NCBI GenBank assembly: GCA_964036295.1
Contig: OZ038471.1
Span: 6,322,001-6,386,000, forward strand
Direction: 5' to 3'
Origin: Plumapathes pennacea
Taxonomy: Eukaryota; Cnidaria; Anthozoa; Antipatharia; Myriopathidae
Length of the DNA stretch: 64,000 bases
The position numbers and the translations under genes were made by a program. Below are positions 42,738 through 54,649 of the stretch, piece by piece (within the stretch, counting starts at the first letter, position 1; each line of letters opens with the position of its first letter). The notes under the pieces are model-generated. The model searched no databases and was not told the DNA's origin. It saw nothing but the letters and a program-made list of their open reading frames with translations.

Positions 42738-44250
42738 AAAACGCTCCTTTTTTCACTTTGTCTTTAGGCGCGTTTGTACACTATTGAGAAATTAGTACGG
42801 AACCCTGTTTTAACCGTTCCCAGACCATAGTCGTTCATGGTCCCGGAACATTTGGCGCGAAACGGATACCTTTGACACGGATAAAATGAGAACGGTTTGG
42901 AACGTTCCGACCACCTCAGACTCACCACCTCAGGCCCTCGGGGGAATGGGGACCAGCAACCTCAGGCCCCTCGGGAGAATGGGAACCAACAACCTCAGAC
43001 CCCAAACAGCATGGAACGTATCGTTTACAAAAACAATTGTACGGGTCGTTCTATTGCTTTCGTCCGAGCCGTGTTATATTCACACAAAAACGTGAATTTG
43101 CTCTAAAAATCCCATTGTATCAATCATTTCTCATGTTGGGGCTCATGATCATTCAATCTCTTTGCTTGGTACAACTTTAATAAACTGCTCGATCACTTAC
43201 ACAAAAGCTCTCGAGAAGAACATTCGTGAGGGTAAAGGAAGAAACACCATACATCTTAAATCAATTTAAGGGAAGAGTTCAGTCGCTGTACACAAGTTAG
43301 CACCATCTTTTCTAAACTCCAACAATTTATTGAAGCAAATAGTGAAATTTTGCAGGATGTTAGAGATATTTATATAATTAATATATTTCCAATTTTACAA
43401 TAAACTTATTGAGAACATTTGATCAACATGATAACTATCATTATTAAGAGTTTACCTTATTTTCTTATGCCCTTACTTTTTCAATTGTAGTTTACAATGC
43501 AAACCTGGTGTTTGCTTCACTGAATCACAAAGTCAAACCTATTTCCCAAATTGCGCTGCCATAGCAACAAGGTTATCAGGTTTAACATGCACTAACTTTA
43601 ACTGTATTAATCAAAATAATAGAAAATGCTCAATAGGTTTGTACAAGAGCCTCCCATGGGTAACTGGGCAACAGAATAAACACAAAAGGGAACAGATCAT
43701 AAAGCCAATGCCATGTGGAGTGGCGTGTATATAAATGACTTTCAAAAAGACTATAATTAAAACAGAACAGACAGTTCCTTAAGATGGGCGCGCATCCCAA
43801 CTTGACATGCCATAACCTTCAATATGAGAAATGTTTAGCGAGCACTGACCGTTAATGTTGTAAAAACGGCCTTAAACTCGCCAAATACAGTCCGCCGTGA
43901 AAAAAAAAAAAAAAAAAAAAATTGACTATCAATATCTCGGCCCGTCAAGCATGCATGAGCGCACTCTTACGCAGTCTATGCATAAGTCTCAGTCTATACA
44001 TATATTCTATGCATAGGTAATATTTACCTTGAGGTAATTTCTGTGCTGTCTGACCCTGTCATACTCCTCCCTATAAGCGTAAACAAATAACTATAACTGA
44101 TGTGTCAACTTACTGACGATAACATATCAACAAGTCAGTCCAAGTCCTCAAATAGAGTCAACTAATCTGATCCTGTTAAGTCGTTTAGAGACCAACCAGG
44201 AATCTCAGCTCCAGGAATCTGTTTAAATGTGCTATCTTCTTGTAGTTCTC
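42738..44250. other. Intergenic with duplicated flanks
   Basis: 42738-42960 matches 31258-31490. 43188-43515 matches 24660-24925. A poly-A tract lies at about 43899-43921. No gene seen. Confidence 0.55.
43188..43515. repeat. Duplicated spacer segment (partner 24660-24925)
   Basis: Longer copy of the segment at 24660, with about 75 extra bases after the TTTAAGGGAAGAG stretch. Confidence 0.6.
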
Positions 44251-44254
44251 TTAA

Positions 44255-47200
44255 AGCGGCGCGAGCGCAATCTGGTTCGTCAGATTCTGGTTTTGTTTAG
44301 TGTTCTCCCGTAGTTCTCACTGAGCGACTGATGCACAAGTGGTCTGGTTCGTTAGGTTCTGGTCCTGCTGGTTGTCCTCTCGTGGTTGTCAATGAGTGAC
44401 TAATGCACAAGTGGTCTGGTTCGTCAAGTTTTGGATTTGCTTGTTGTCCTCTCGTATTTCTCACTTAGTGACTAATGCACAAGTGGTCTGGTTCGTCAGG
44501 TTCTTGTTTTCCTTGTTGTCCTCTCGTAGTTCTCACTTAGTGACTAATGCACTAGTGGTCTGGTTCGTCAGGTTCTGGTTTTGCCTGTTGTTCTCTCGTA
44601 GTTCTCACTGAGTGACTGATGCACAAGTGGATTGGTTCGTCAGGTTCTGGTTTTGCTTGTTGTCCTCTCGTAGTTCTCACCGAGTGACTATTCCACAAGT
44701 GGCCTGGTTCGTCAGTTTCTGGTTTTCTTTGTTGTCCTCTCGTAGCTCTCACTTAGTGACTAATGCACAAGTGGTCTGGTTTGTCAGGTTCTGGTTTTGC
44801 TTGTTGTCCTCTCGTAGTTCTCACCGAGTGACTATTGCACAAGTGGATTGGTTCGTCAAGTTCTGGTTTTGCTCGTTGTCCTCTCGTAGTTCTCACTGAG
44901 TGACTAATGCACAAGTGGATTGGTTCGTCAGGTTCTCGTTTTGCTTGTTGTCCTCTCGTAGTTCTCACTGAGTGACTAATGCACAAGTGGATTGGTTCGT
45001 CAGCTTCTGGTTTGCTTTTTGTCCTCTCGTAGTTCTCACTGAGTGACTAATGCACAAGTGGATTGGTTCGTCAGGTTCTGGTTTTGCTTGTTGTCCTCTC
45101 GTAGTTCTCACTGAGTGACTAATGCACAAGTGGATTGGTTCGTCAGCTTCTGGTTTGCTTTTTGTCCTCTCGTAGTTCTCACTGAGTGACTAATGCACAA
45201 GTGGATTGGTTCGTCAGGTTCTGGTTTTGCTTGTTGTCCTCTCGTAGTTCTCACTGAGTGACTAATGCACAAGTGGATTGGTTCGTCAGGTTCTGGTTTT
45301 GCTTGTTGCCCTCTCGTAGTTCTCACTGAGTGACTAATGCACAAGTGGATTGGTTCACCAGGTTCTCGTTTTGCTTGTTGTTCTCTCGTAGTTCTCACTT
45401 AGTGACTAATGCACAAGTGGCCTGGTTTGTCAGGTTCTGGTTTTGCTTGTTGTTCTTTCGTAGTTCTCACTGAGTGTTTGCTTGTTCTCTTCTCGTAGTT
45501 CTCACTGAGTGACTAATGCAAAAGTGGTCAGCTGGTTCGTCAGGTTCTGGTTTTGCTTGTTGTCCTCTCGTAGTTCTCACTGAGTGACTAATGCACAAGT
45601 GGTCTGGTTCATCAGGTTCTGATTTTGCTTGTTGTCCTCTGGTACTTCTTCACTGAGTGACTAATGCACAAGTGGTCTGGTTCATCAGGTTCTGATTTTG
45701 CTTGTTGTCCTCTCGTAGTTCTCACTGAGTGACTAATGCACAAGCGGTCTGGTTCATCAGGTTCTGGTTTTGCTTGTTGTCCTCTCGTAGTTCTCACCGA
45801 GTGACTAATGCACAAGTGGATTGGTTCGTCAGGTTCTGGTTTTGCTCGTTGTCCTCTCGTAGTTCTCACCGAGTGACTATTGCACAAGTGGTTTGGTTCG
45901 TCAGGTTCTGGTTTTGCTTGTTGTCCTCTCATAGTTCTCACTTAGTGACTAATGCACAAGTGGTCTGGTTCGTCAGTTTCTGGTTTTCTTTGTTGTCCTC
46001 TCATAGTTCTCACTTAGTGACTAATGCACAAGTGGTCTGGTTCGTCAGTTTCTGGTTTTCTTTGTTGTCCTCTCATAGTTCTCACTTAGTGACTAATGCA
46101 CAAGTGGTCTGGTTCGTCAGTTTCTGGTTTTCGTTGTTGTCCTCTCATAGTTCTCACTGAGTGACTAATGCACAAGTGGTCTGGTTCGTCAGGTTCTGGT
46201 TTTCCTTGTTGTCCTCTCGTAGTTCTCACCGAGTGACTATTGCACAAGTGGTTTGGTTCGTCAGGTTCTGGTTTTGCTTGTTGTCCTCTCATAGTTCTCA
46301 CTTAGTGACTAATGCACAAGTGGTCTGGTTCGTCAGTTTCTGGTTTTCTTTGTTGTCCTCTCATAGTTCTCACTTAGTGACTAATGCACAAGTGGTCTGG
46401 TTCGTCAGTTGCTGGTTTTCGTTGTTGTCCTCTCATAGTTCTCACTTAGTGACTAATGCACAAGTGGATTGGTTCGTCAGGTTCTGGTTTTCCTTGTTGT
46501 CCTCTCGTAGTTCTCACCGAGTGACTAATGCACAAGTGGTTTGGTTCATCAGGTTCTGGTTTTGCTTGTTGTCCTCTCGTATTTCTCACTGAGTGACTAA
46601 TGCACAAGTGGTCTGGTTTGTCAGGTTCTGGTTTTGCTTGTTGTCCTCTCGTAGTTCCCACCGAGTGACTAATGCACAAGTGGATTGATTGGTTCGTCAG
46701 GTTCTGGTTTTGCTTGTTGTCCTCTCGTATTTCTCACTGAGTGACTAATGCACAAGTGGTCTGGTTCATCAGGTTCTGGTTTTGCTTGTTGTCCTCTCGT
46801 ATTTCTCACTGAGTGACTAATGCACAAGTGGTCTGGTTCATCAGGTTCTGGTTTTGCTTGTTGTCCTCTCGTATTTCTCACTGAGTGACTAATGCACAAG
46901 TGGTTTGGTTCATCAGGTTCTGATTTTGCTTGTTGTCCTCTCGTAGTTCTCACTTAGTGACTAATGCACAAGTGGTTTGGTTCGTCAGGTTCTGGTTTTG
47001 CTCGTTGTCCTCTCGTAGTTCTCACCGAGTGACTAATGCACAAGTGGTTTGGTTCATCAGGTTCTGGTTTTGCTCGTTGTCCTCTCGTAGTTCTCACCGA
47101 GTGACTAATGCACAAGTGGTTTGGTTCATCAGGTTCTGGTTTTGCTCGTTGTCCTCTCGTAGTTCTCACCGAGTGACTAATGCACAAGTGGATTGGTTCG

Positions 47201-47500
47201 TAAGGTTCTGGTTTTGCTTGTTGTCCTCTCATAGTTCTCACTTAGTGACTAATGCACAAGTGGTCTGGTTCGTCAGGTTCTGGTTTTGCTTGTTGTTCTC
47301 TCGTAAATAAATATCGTTTATTTAAAGTCAAAGCATTAGGGAGTGGTTGCCCATTCTCCCGAGCCAGGGGCTCATGTTTCAAATGTCCGCCGTAGTTCAA
47401 ACTTAGTGACAAATGCACAAGTGGTTTGCTTCGTCAGGTTCTGGGTTTGCTTGTTCTCCACTCATAGTTCTCACTGAGTGACTAATGCACAAATGCTGTA
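44255..47500. repeat. Minisatellite, 72-bp unit, about 41 units plus edge fragments
   Basis: The unit includes GTGACTAATGCACAAGTGG, TCTGGTTCGTCAGG, TTCTGGTTTTGCTTG and TTGTCCTCTCGTAGTTCTCA. The regular block is about 44310-47307, followed by 85 bp of other sequence and 1.5 degenerate units to 47500. Because 72 is divisible by three, long open frames appear on both strands with 24-residue periods (minus-strand unit contains SHSVRTTRGQQAKPEPDEP). Units with one or more lost bases (near 45015 and 45155) break every frame, and there is no start context or partner exon, so I do not call a protein. A unit set of 360 bp (five units) is repeated at 45868 and 46228. Confidence 0.9.
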
Positions 47501-47871
47501 CCCAAGGGCCTTGTATAGCTGGTACAGTTCTTCAATTAACATGATCGAGCCAGTCATAAATTATAATAGGGCTGAGCTTTTCTTTTCTTCATCTTATAAT
47601 TAAATTAAAAAATAATTTAATTAACGGTATATACAAGTTGGACTAATATTATTAACCATTAGAACACACATTTAATCCAATATACCATGACTATTATACT
47701 GTTTCAATAATTATGCATAAATGAGACCTGTATCCAAAACATCTTGCAGACTTCAACAGACAGTCAAAATAATAATAGTCCAACTTGTAAGATACAAATG
47801 TACAGTAATTTTTATTGCATAACTGGCACCTGACTTATTTAGCTTAATCAAACTTTGAACAATATTAGACC

Positions 47872-48170
47872 CTTTTCAGATGACTGGATCAAAAACTAAA
47901 ACAAAGGTAATTACACTACCAATCATAGAGGCTGTAAGAAGCACTTTCAGCCAATCAGCAGCCAAAGTATAAGTTGCAGTTGGTTTTACTAAGAAACCAA
48001 TCAGTAGTGCAAGAAACTCTTGCCACTTCCTTTCTTGCATGAAAAGTTTGCAATAATGGATTTTGCTTTTTTGCCTGATTGGCTGAGAATGTTGCCAAAC
48101 TTGTTAGAAAAAATCCAAAAAGAATAACAAACACAAAACTTTGGCAGTCATTGAAAAAATGATCTGAAGT
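47872..48170. mobile_element. Diverged copy of the TA-flanked MITE family
   Basis: Starts near CCTTTTCAGATGACTGGATC and follows the 36298 element through CAGCCAATCAGCAGCCAAAG and TGCCAAACTTGTTAG to GGCAGTCATTGAAAAAATGA. It lies just 3' of the piggyBac-derived gene. Confidence 0.55.
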
Positions 48171-48234
48171 GAAATAAAGCTAGTATGTAACAATTGTAAT
48201 AATTTTAAGTGCACATATTGGATAATTTCTGTGT

Positions 48235-50757
48235 TCACTGCCAATACTCTGCACTGTGATACTCAAGGAAGCAGTTTCTTTCCTTGGTAATGTGCATGTA
48301 AACCCCGCACTGAGGAGCACTGAGAAAAGAAGAAACCTTCAATTTACCTCTACCCTGCTTGTAACAGACAACACATTCCCTTCTTGCATCTTCTGAGAAA
48401 GCAGGCATGTGGGCCATTGCAGATTCATGAGCAGGTTCAACATCTGCATCAGCATCGCCAGCAAACCCAGTCAGCTGCCTCATAAGTTCTTCCCTGAAAT
48501 CAACTAAAGTATATGGCTTTGGCCTTTGAAGAGCTTCAATGTCTGGATTGTTAGCTCCATGTTCCCTAAAAAGAATGAAGCTGTTAACAATGGCAATATC
48601 GACAAGATGGAAAAATAATGTTTTCCACCATTTCATCTTTCCAAGAAGATTGGTGACCAGAATCTGATCTGATAGACCAGCACAATATACGTTTGTGTTA
48701 TACCTTTTGATGGCATTAGGCTGGGGTACGCTAACCTTACGGTAAGTACTCTTCTCTTTCCTGGTAACAAGTACACTCTCATTAGCATTGTCAATGGTTG
48801 TTAGCAATGACACTACCTTCTTATCCTTCCATTGTAAGGCAAGGCAGGGTGAAATCCTTTCCCATCGCATACTTCCCTTCCTCTTGTTTTTTGCCCAGTG
48901 GTTGCTGTTCTTGAGACATGCAGGAAATTTGCTGTGTTCTGAAAGAATACCTGTTGCAGGAACTCCAAGCCCAAACAAATCACTGACAAGTTGAACGGAA
49001 GTGTAAAAGTTATCAAAGAATAAGTGATAGCCCTGATGAAGAAAAGGATGCATTAATTTCATTACCACATCGTAACCAAGACCATGTTCTTTCACATTTC
49101 TCCCTGCATCTTTACCTTTGTAGATGTCAAAATTACACACATAGCCATTAGCACTGTCACCCAGTACCCACAGTTTCATACCATATTTGGTAGGCTTGTC
49201 TCTGATATATTCATGAAAGTCAGGCCTGTACCTGTATTGTGCCATCCGCTCATCAACCGAAACATTTTGGTACGGTTGGTATAAACTAGTACACTTATCT
49301 TTGAAATGGTTGACAAAAGATTCTACTTTGTGCAACATACCACCTTTGTCCTTCGTCAAGGGGTCAGCAACATGCAACATGGCCAAAAGGGCATAGAATC
49401 TTTCTTCAGTCATTATGGCCTGTGCCCAGAGACCATTATAGAGTGTTTGCGTGCTCCAGTATCTATCAACAGAATTAAGTGATACGACACCAAAATAAAC
49501 CAGAATTGCGATCAGTTGACTTATTTCCTCAGGATTCGTTTCTGACCAGCTGCCATCTGATGACCTGGCATAAGTATTAGTATGGGTACATATGGTATTG
49601 ATCATTTCCACACTGAAAAACAGATGAAAAAATTGTAAAGCAGTGGTCATTGTATCTGTAAAGACACGATTACCGGTAGGTAAGTGTAAGCCAGGGGGAC
49701 GGGTGGGTGCAAATGGTGGTAACACATTTCCAACATCAGGATGGTCATAGCTCTTGAAGCTGCCTCCTGGTGCATTGGAGTCAGCTCGCCTGCCCCTTCT
49801 GCCATGACTACTACCACCACGGCCACAATTACCACTGTGACCATGAACCTTGCCACCTTTTTTACTGCCCCCATCACTGTCTTCATCATCGTCTGTGATC
49901 TCTTCTTCATCACTTAAAGATCAAATCATAAGAAAACAAAAATGACTAAGCTCCCTTGATGAGCTCATAGGTCCTGGAGCTAATGTAAAGAATAAATATT
50001 GCTTTAAAAAAACCCTTTATCCTGGGATTGCAGTCAATTTAATGAGCCCCTGCATGAATCTGAAAATCTCCTGCTTCCCAAAATCAAGAACATATTTTGG
50101 TGAAGCTTCTTACCTTTAAATAAAAGTCGAATGCAGCAAAAAGACTTGTAAAGAATTGTGCCTTACAGTGTTGGCTAAAGTTCTTCGGCTCTGAAGTGGA
50201 CTTTACACCCTTGTACCCCCATTTGACCAAGTAGGCACCAGACCCCTGGCCAAAATCTCCCGCCTGAAAATTTCTTGGAAGGTTCATAATACTGTATTAA
50301 TCCAGGATTGTTTTCTGTTACCAGCTGGTGGGCCTATAAACTAGGGAGGGAGGGATGTTGGGGTTTGCTCGTAACCGGGATTTTAATTTACAGTATTTTC
50401 AAAAAGACACCTGCACACCAGGCAAGGTCTGGACTGTTCAAAAATATTCGCTCATCACTGACCCATCACTGCAACTCGTGAAATTCCAAATGTTTGGCCA
50501 AGTTTGCAATTTCTAACAACTTAATTACTTGTTATTCGAATATGTTGTTGATGCGATAAACCCACAGCAAGTCGTATGGTCTGTCACACACGTGCTCGAT
50601 TCTCCAAAATTCACCTCGATTCGAAGACAAAGCCCATCAGTTCCCGGTCTATTCCAGACTCCTCGGCGCTTGATAGTCCTCCGGAATCACTGTCCTCGTT
50701 GCTAAGTTGGTCATCGTCATTTTTCGCTCGCCTCCATCTTTCTGCAGCAGACGCCAT
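48235..50757 (-). CDS. PGBD4-like: piggyBac transposase-derived protein, two exons
   Basis: Exon 1 is 50757-50615 and exon 2 is 49912-48235. The join is in phase and gives 606 residues with no stop. The N terminus is acidic (NEDSDSGG, DEEEITDDDEDSDGG), as in many piggyBac proteins. The RNase-H-like DDE domain (DDE_Tnp_1_7) follows: VSVDERM with the first Asp at about 268 and FFDNFYTS with the second at about 348. The usual GGVDxxDQ block after YN reads YCAGLSDQ, so the third catalytic Asp is Gly (about 460) while the later Asp is kept. The C terminus has a Cys/His zinc-binding pattern (CVVCYKQ ... C ... H ... C ... H). Known members cut and paste at TTAA; this one may be catalytically dead or domesticated. 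I found no convincing terminal repeats. Confidence 0.85.
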
Positions 50758-51015
50758 ACTTGATCCACTCTACGCGCCGCCGTAAAGTGCTGGTCAGCGT
50801 TCAGAGCCCAAAGCGATGTTGAATTTTACAAGGGGAGTTGAGTGGATATTTTTCTGACACAAAAACAATGTCTCAAATACTGAAATAAAAAAAATATAAC
50901 TTTCCAACTTTCCTGGTGTGTTTATCTGTTGTTGGGGTGTATGTATTAGCAATTTCAGCAATTTTCAGCTTCGGTACAAACAGAAGTTTGGAGGCCGGAA
51001 TCGGCCGGGAATCCA

Positions 51016-51062
51016 GTACATCAAGGGGATTTCCCTGTCCGTCACAACTCTCATGATTTTGA
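51016..51062 (-). promoter_or_regulatory. Array-type promoter module upstream of the piggyBac-derived gene
   Basis: On the minus strand GGACAGGGAAATCCCCTTGA, followed on the plus-strand right side by CACAACTCTCATGATTTTGACATTTTCAG, which also flanks the modules at 24002 and 25290. The GAAA repeat of the IRF half is lost, the kappaB half GGGAAATCCC is perfect. It lies 270 bp upstream of exon 1 at 50757; whether it drives that gene or is a relic is unknown. Confidence 0.45.
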
Positions 51063-51204
51063 CATTTTCAGGACAGCTGTGCCACTTAAAATGAAATGAG
51101 TCTGATCAAATTTTGATTAAAGTATCCCCTGCCTTCTTGTCCCGCAAAGCGAGCTCAGCCGCATTTACGGCGGGTTCACTAATATGCGCAGTTGTTTAGG
51201 CATA

Positions 51205-51517
51205 GAGCCGTTTTCGGATGACTGTCGAAAACCAAAACCAAAGTAATCACACAGGCCAATCACAGAGACTGAGAGAAAACAGTTCAGCCAATTGGAAGCC
51301 AAAGTAAGTTACGTTTGGTCTTGCGTTTGGTTTTACTTTCCAATCAGCAGTGTGAGTACACGCCATCGCTTGTGTGAGAAGTGTTTGGTTTTGGTTTGGT
51401 TTTGTTCCTGATTGGCTGAGCATGCTGACAAACTCGTGTGGACCAATCCGAAAGCGAAGCAAACGCAAAACCAAAGCAATCACACAATTACTTTCGACAG
51501 TCATCCGAAAACTGCTC
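51205..51517. mobile_element. TA-flanked MITE, copy 2
   Basis: 313 bp, same termini as 36298-36611, TA at 51203-51204 and 51518-51519. Interior nearly the same as copies 1 and 3. Confidence 0.85.
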
Positions 51518-51914
51518 TAAAGATGTTATTAGTTCACCAATGAAGACTTTATTTCTGACACGTTGTTTATTGCTAATTATATTACTGAAGAGTCACGAGT
51601 TTTGCGCGTGCATGGCGCACGGTGGGAGGAGGGGGTGGGGGTGTTTGACATAACACGAGACTGACTTTGTCAACCGTCCTTAGCCGTTCACTGACAGCGT
51701 ACCAACTCTTTTACTTGCTAGATTAACTTCTACGTGTTATGCGTTATTTGACTCCCCACCTCTGCTGGGCAAACAAGAATACTGGTTGTATCTTTCATTT
51801 ATATTACCTTATTAAAGCGGCTAAGTGCTTAGCACTTAGCCAATTCTCTCCAACTTGGTATCCCTGTGTTCATGCTCCCCAAAGCGAGCTCAGCATTGAC
51901 GGCGGATTCACCTA

Positions 51915-52245
51915 GGCCCTGTTTACATGGAAGAAGGGGGACACCCTCTTAACCTCCCCAGCAGGGACAACTTTTGGCTATGTAAACGCTCGAGGTAGGG
52001 TTGCCCTTCTAGGGGGCTAAGTTTAGCGGTCCCAGGTTACTTATTAAATCTCGTGACCGCGCGATGCCTGTCAGATTCTTGACGACTGCAAAGGAAACCC
52101 TCTTCCTAGGAGTGGCCCTACCTATCATGCAAACGAAAAGAATTTCAGTAGAGAAGGGTGAACCTACCTATCATGCAAACGAAAAGAATTTCAGTAGAGA
52201 AGGGTGAACCTTTTTGGCCGGGTCTCCTTCTATGTAAACAGGGCC
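51915..52245. mobile_element. MITE with GGCCCTGTTTACAT termini and internal tandem duplication
   Basis: Left end GGCCCTGTTTACATGGAAGA, right end CTTCTATGTAAACAGGGCC. A 46-bp segment beginning CCTACCTATCATGCAAACGA is present twice in tandem (52117-52208). Confidence 0.75.
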
Positions 52246-52426
52246 TTAGAGCAGTGTTAGGCATCAAATACAGTTCAAGTTAGCAAATGTCACACACTGT
52301 GATAAATCAGTTTCTCGTGTCATATAATTTCTCTGACCTGTTTTATAACCTACGGATTTCAACGGCTACGGGAAGGTTTCTATTTCTTTGGCTAGATAGG
52401 TGACGAAAGGATAAAAGTTGGTCCTA

Positions 52427-53779
52427 TCAATTACTGCTGACCTCGGCGGACCATCCACTATCGCTCGAAGAGCGCACTGCGGTAAAATGGTCAGGGGAGA
52501 GTGGAGCCAATAGCTTTACTCTTTCTTCAATTCTCAAAGTCAATGGAATAATTTCCATGTTCCTATTTATTTGTTTCGCAAGATCCAAGGCTTTCTGGGC
52601 AGTTTCTATGGCCAAACAGAGCTTCCCCTCGCGGTAGTACTGGTCAGAGCGAGTTTTGAGAAGCTGAATTCTTTGACCCGGGCGAATTTCCTCATGCTTG
52701 ACGAAGTCAAGATGTTTCGTTGCTTCTTTGATGTCGTCATACGTCACGTGGCGGGTTTCCCGCGCAGCTCGTGTACCGCTGTCCAGGTGAAGCGCAGCAG
52801 CTCTCATGTGGATGTCTGTCTCTTTCTTTAACCGCACTCTACGCCGCTCGTCTCTTATGGAATGGGCAATGGCGCGATGGAAATACTCTTCAGCTCGCGC
52901 TTTAAACACCTGTCTACTTTTCTCATCCGCAAAACTGTTCCAGTAGACATCAAGCCAAGTAACACCGTAATAATAAAACAGTTCTGCTGTGTCCTTCCCT
53001 GGTTCGTGGTGGCTTAGTAACTGCTGAGCTTCCTGGAGACACCGAATCGCTTTTCCGAACTTTTTTTCATATCTGTAGGTCGTAGCTAATTTTACATAAG
53101 CCCTTCCTTGTAGCAGGTTACAATTTTGAAGCGACTGTCCCATATTTCGTATCACAGTTTTGCAGAGTTTTCTGCTAACCCTGTGGTCGTTTGCGTAATA
53201 GAATGCAACTCCTCGTTGTATCATCAAACTTGCTACGATATCAGGAGCTTTGTTTTTGGTTGACGTAAAAAACAATAAAAAACCACGGGCAAGGTCTTCG
53301 TGTGCATCAAACTTTCCACTATCCTGGAGTTCTTCTAGTCTTTTCATAAGAACTTCACATCGCTTTCCACTGAGGGATCCGTGCTTTTTAATCAGAGGCA
53401 TAGTGTATTCCACATCCCTTAACCAACAGTCTGTGTTTCTCCGAGTTTGACCTGAAGTTGTGCTATTCTTAGGTATTTTCCAGTCTTTGTCAGTGCAATT
53501 CGTATCCGAGTTGCGTGGAATAGTTAGCATCCTCGATGAATTTGAATGTACGTCATTCGGTGTGACAGTTTCCATTTCATCCTGAGGCGTTTGAAGACTT
53601 TGCTCAGTTGAAAGTCTGCCTGAACGTCCAATCTGAACGAGAGGAAAGTTCGACAAAGTGAGCGTCATTTGGTCAATGGCTGCTAGCTCTTCCTCCAATC
53701 TTTTGTGCTGAGAAATATCCACTCCCTGTGCGAGGTTTGATGTTCGGTTGTGCTCCATGCGAGACGTGACTGATTTCAT
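52427..53779 (-). CDS. Intronless TPR-family protein (subgroup C)
   Basis: 450 residues from ATG at 53779 (a second ATG, MEHNRTSN, is at 53758 and could be the start). Motif MTLTLSNFPLVQIG. The Cys patch is lost (TEQSLQTPQ). Linker MPLIKKHGSLSGKRCE, TPR body with LMIQRGVAFYYANDHRVSRK (Gln replaces the near-invariant Glu) and RSDQYYREGKLCLAIETAQK. End DSGWSAEVSSN. Separated from the main block by the minisatellite and the piggyBac gene. Function unknown. Confidence 0.84.
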   Translation of the reverse strand: MKSVTSRMEHNRTSNLAQGVDISQHKRLEEELAAIDQMTLTLSNFPLVQIGRSGRLSTEQSLQTPQDEMETVTPNDVHSNSSRMLTIPRNSDTNCTDKDWKIPKNSTTSGQTRRNTDCWLRDVEYTMPLIKKHGSLSGKRCEVLMKRLEELQDSGKFDAHEDLARGFLLFFTSTKNKAPDIVASLMIQRGVAFYYANDHRVSRKLCKTVIRNMGQSLQNCNLLQGRAYVKLATTYRYEKKFGKAIRCLQEAQQLLSHHEPGKDTAELFYYYGVTWLDVYWNSFADEKSRQVFKARAEEYFHRAIAHSIRDERRRVRLKKETDIHMRAAALHLDSGTRAARETRHVTYDDIKEATKHLDFVKHEEIRPGQRIQLLKTRSDQYYREGKLCLAIETAQKALDLAKQINRNMEIIPLTLRIEERVKLLAPLSPDHFTAVRSSSDSGWSAEVSSN

Positions 53780-54019
53780 CTGTCAACTGAAATATACGCG
53801 AGGTATTAGTTTGTTCACGCTATTTTAAATGTGTTTGTCTTCATTAGAAGCTTTTCTGTGTTCCTCTGGCCGCTGCAAATGTCGTAGATTAACCAAATTT
53901 AGCGAAAGAAATGATGATTCGATTTGCTCGTGACTGACCAGAATAGAAAAGTGGAATCACATGTCTACTATTTTGTTTTGAATGACGACACGACTATAGT
54001 TCTCGAATAAATTAGCATA

Positions 54020-54062
54020 GCCAATTATCTATGAAAAAGAAAGGGACTTACCCTTTGATTCT
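54020..54062 (-). promoter_or_regulatory. CCAAT + degenerate kappaB-like module of the 53779 gene
   Basis: On the minus strand CAAAGGGTAAGTCCCTTTCT and ATTGGCTA. The order and spacing match the other modules, with weaker match of the box. Confidence 0.4.
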
Positions 54063-54649
54063 GATGTCGTCATCTGTGCCGAAGTTTCAATAACCTGTGC
54101 TGTACTTGATTATAGAGACCAGAGTAAACTAATTAAAATAATAGTTGTAGCAAATATTTTGATCATCTAACAGAGAATTTTATTATCTATGCTGTGCTGA
54201 ATATAGTGTACAGACAATGGATATGACACCTGCTTCGTATGATGTCATCTTTCAAAACTTCGTCGCTTTCAAGTTAAAAACAAAACAAAAATCTTGTTTC
54301 AATGTTTAGCATCGAAAAATAAATGTAGAACGTTGAGGTGGAAAGAAGCTTTACCTGTCGCCAAAAGTTTTTGGCAAAATTATCCGTAGCTGGTTAATTG
54401 ATATTCCGGCACAAATTGAATACAATATCGATTTGCATGTGGTAAATATACTCAAGCCGCTATTGGGAATATATCTAACAGAACAAACAGACAAACAATT
54501 CAATCGCCCCAAATAAAAGTAAGTGAAAAATCGAACCAAAAACTAAGAAACCAAACCGGAATTAAACGTACAAAACGAATACGGAACAACAAAGACTGGT
54601 ATTCAAGAACTGAAAGAGACAAAGTATGAGACGGAAGTATAATATCATT

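Noticed and set aside
44396-47310. Long repetitive open frames on both strands of the minisatellite as protein genes
   Set aside because: They are explained by a 72-bp unit that lacks stops in several frames; units with lost bases break each frame and no start or splice context is seen.
44255-47500. CRISPR-like array
   Set aside because: Units are contiguous with no unique spacers, and the window is eukaryotic.
50084-50287. Possible extra exon (GAYLVKWGYKGVKS) between the piggyBac exons, with a good donor
   Set aside because: Exon 1 joins directly to 49912 in perfect phase; adding this segment breaks the frame.
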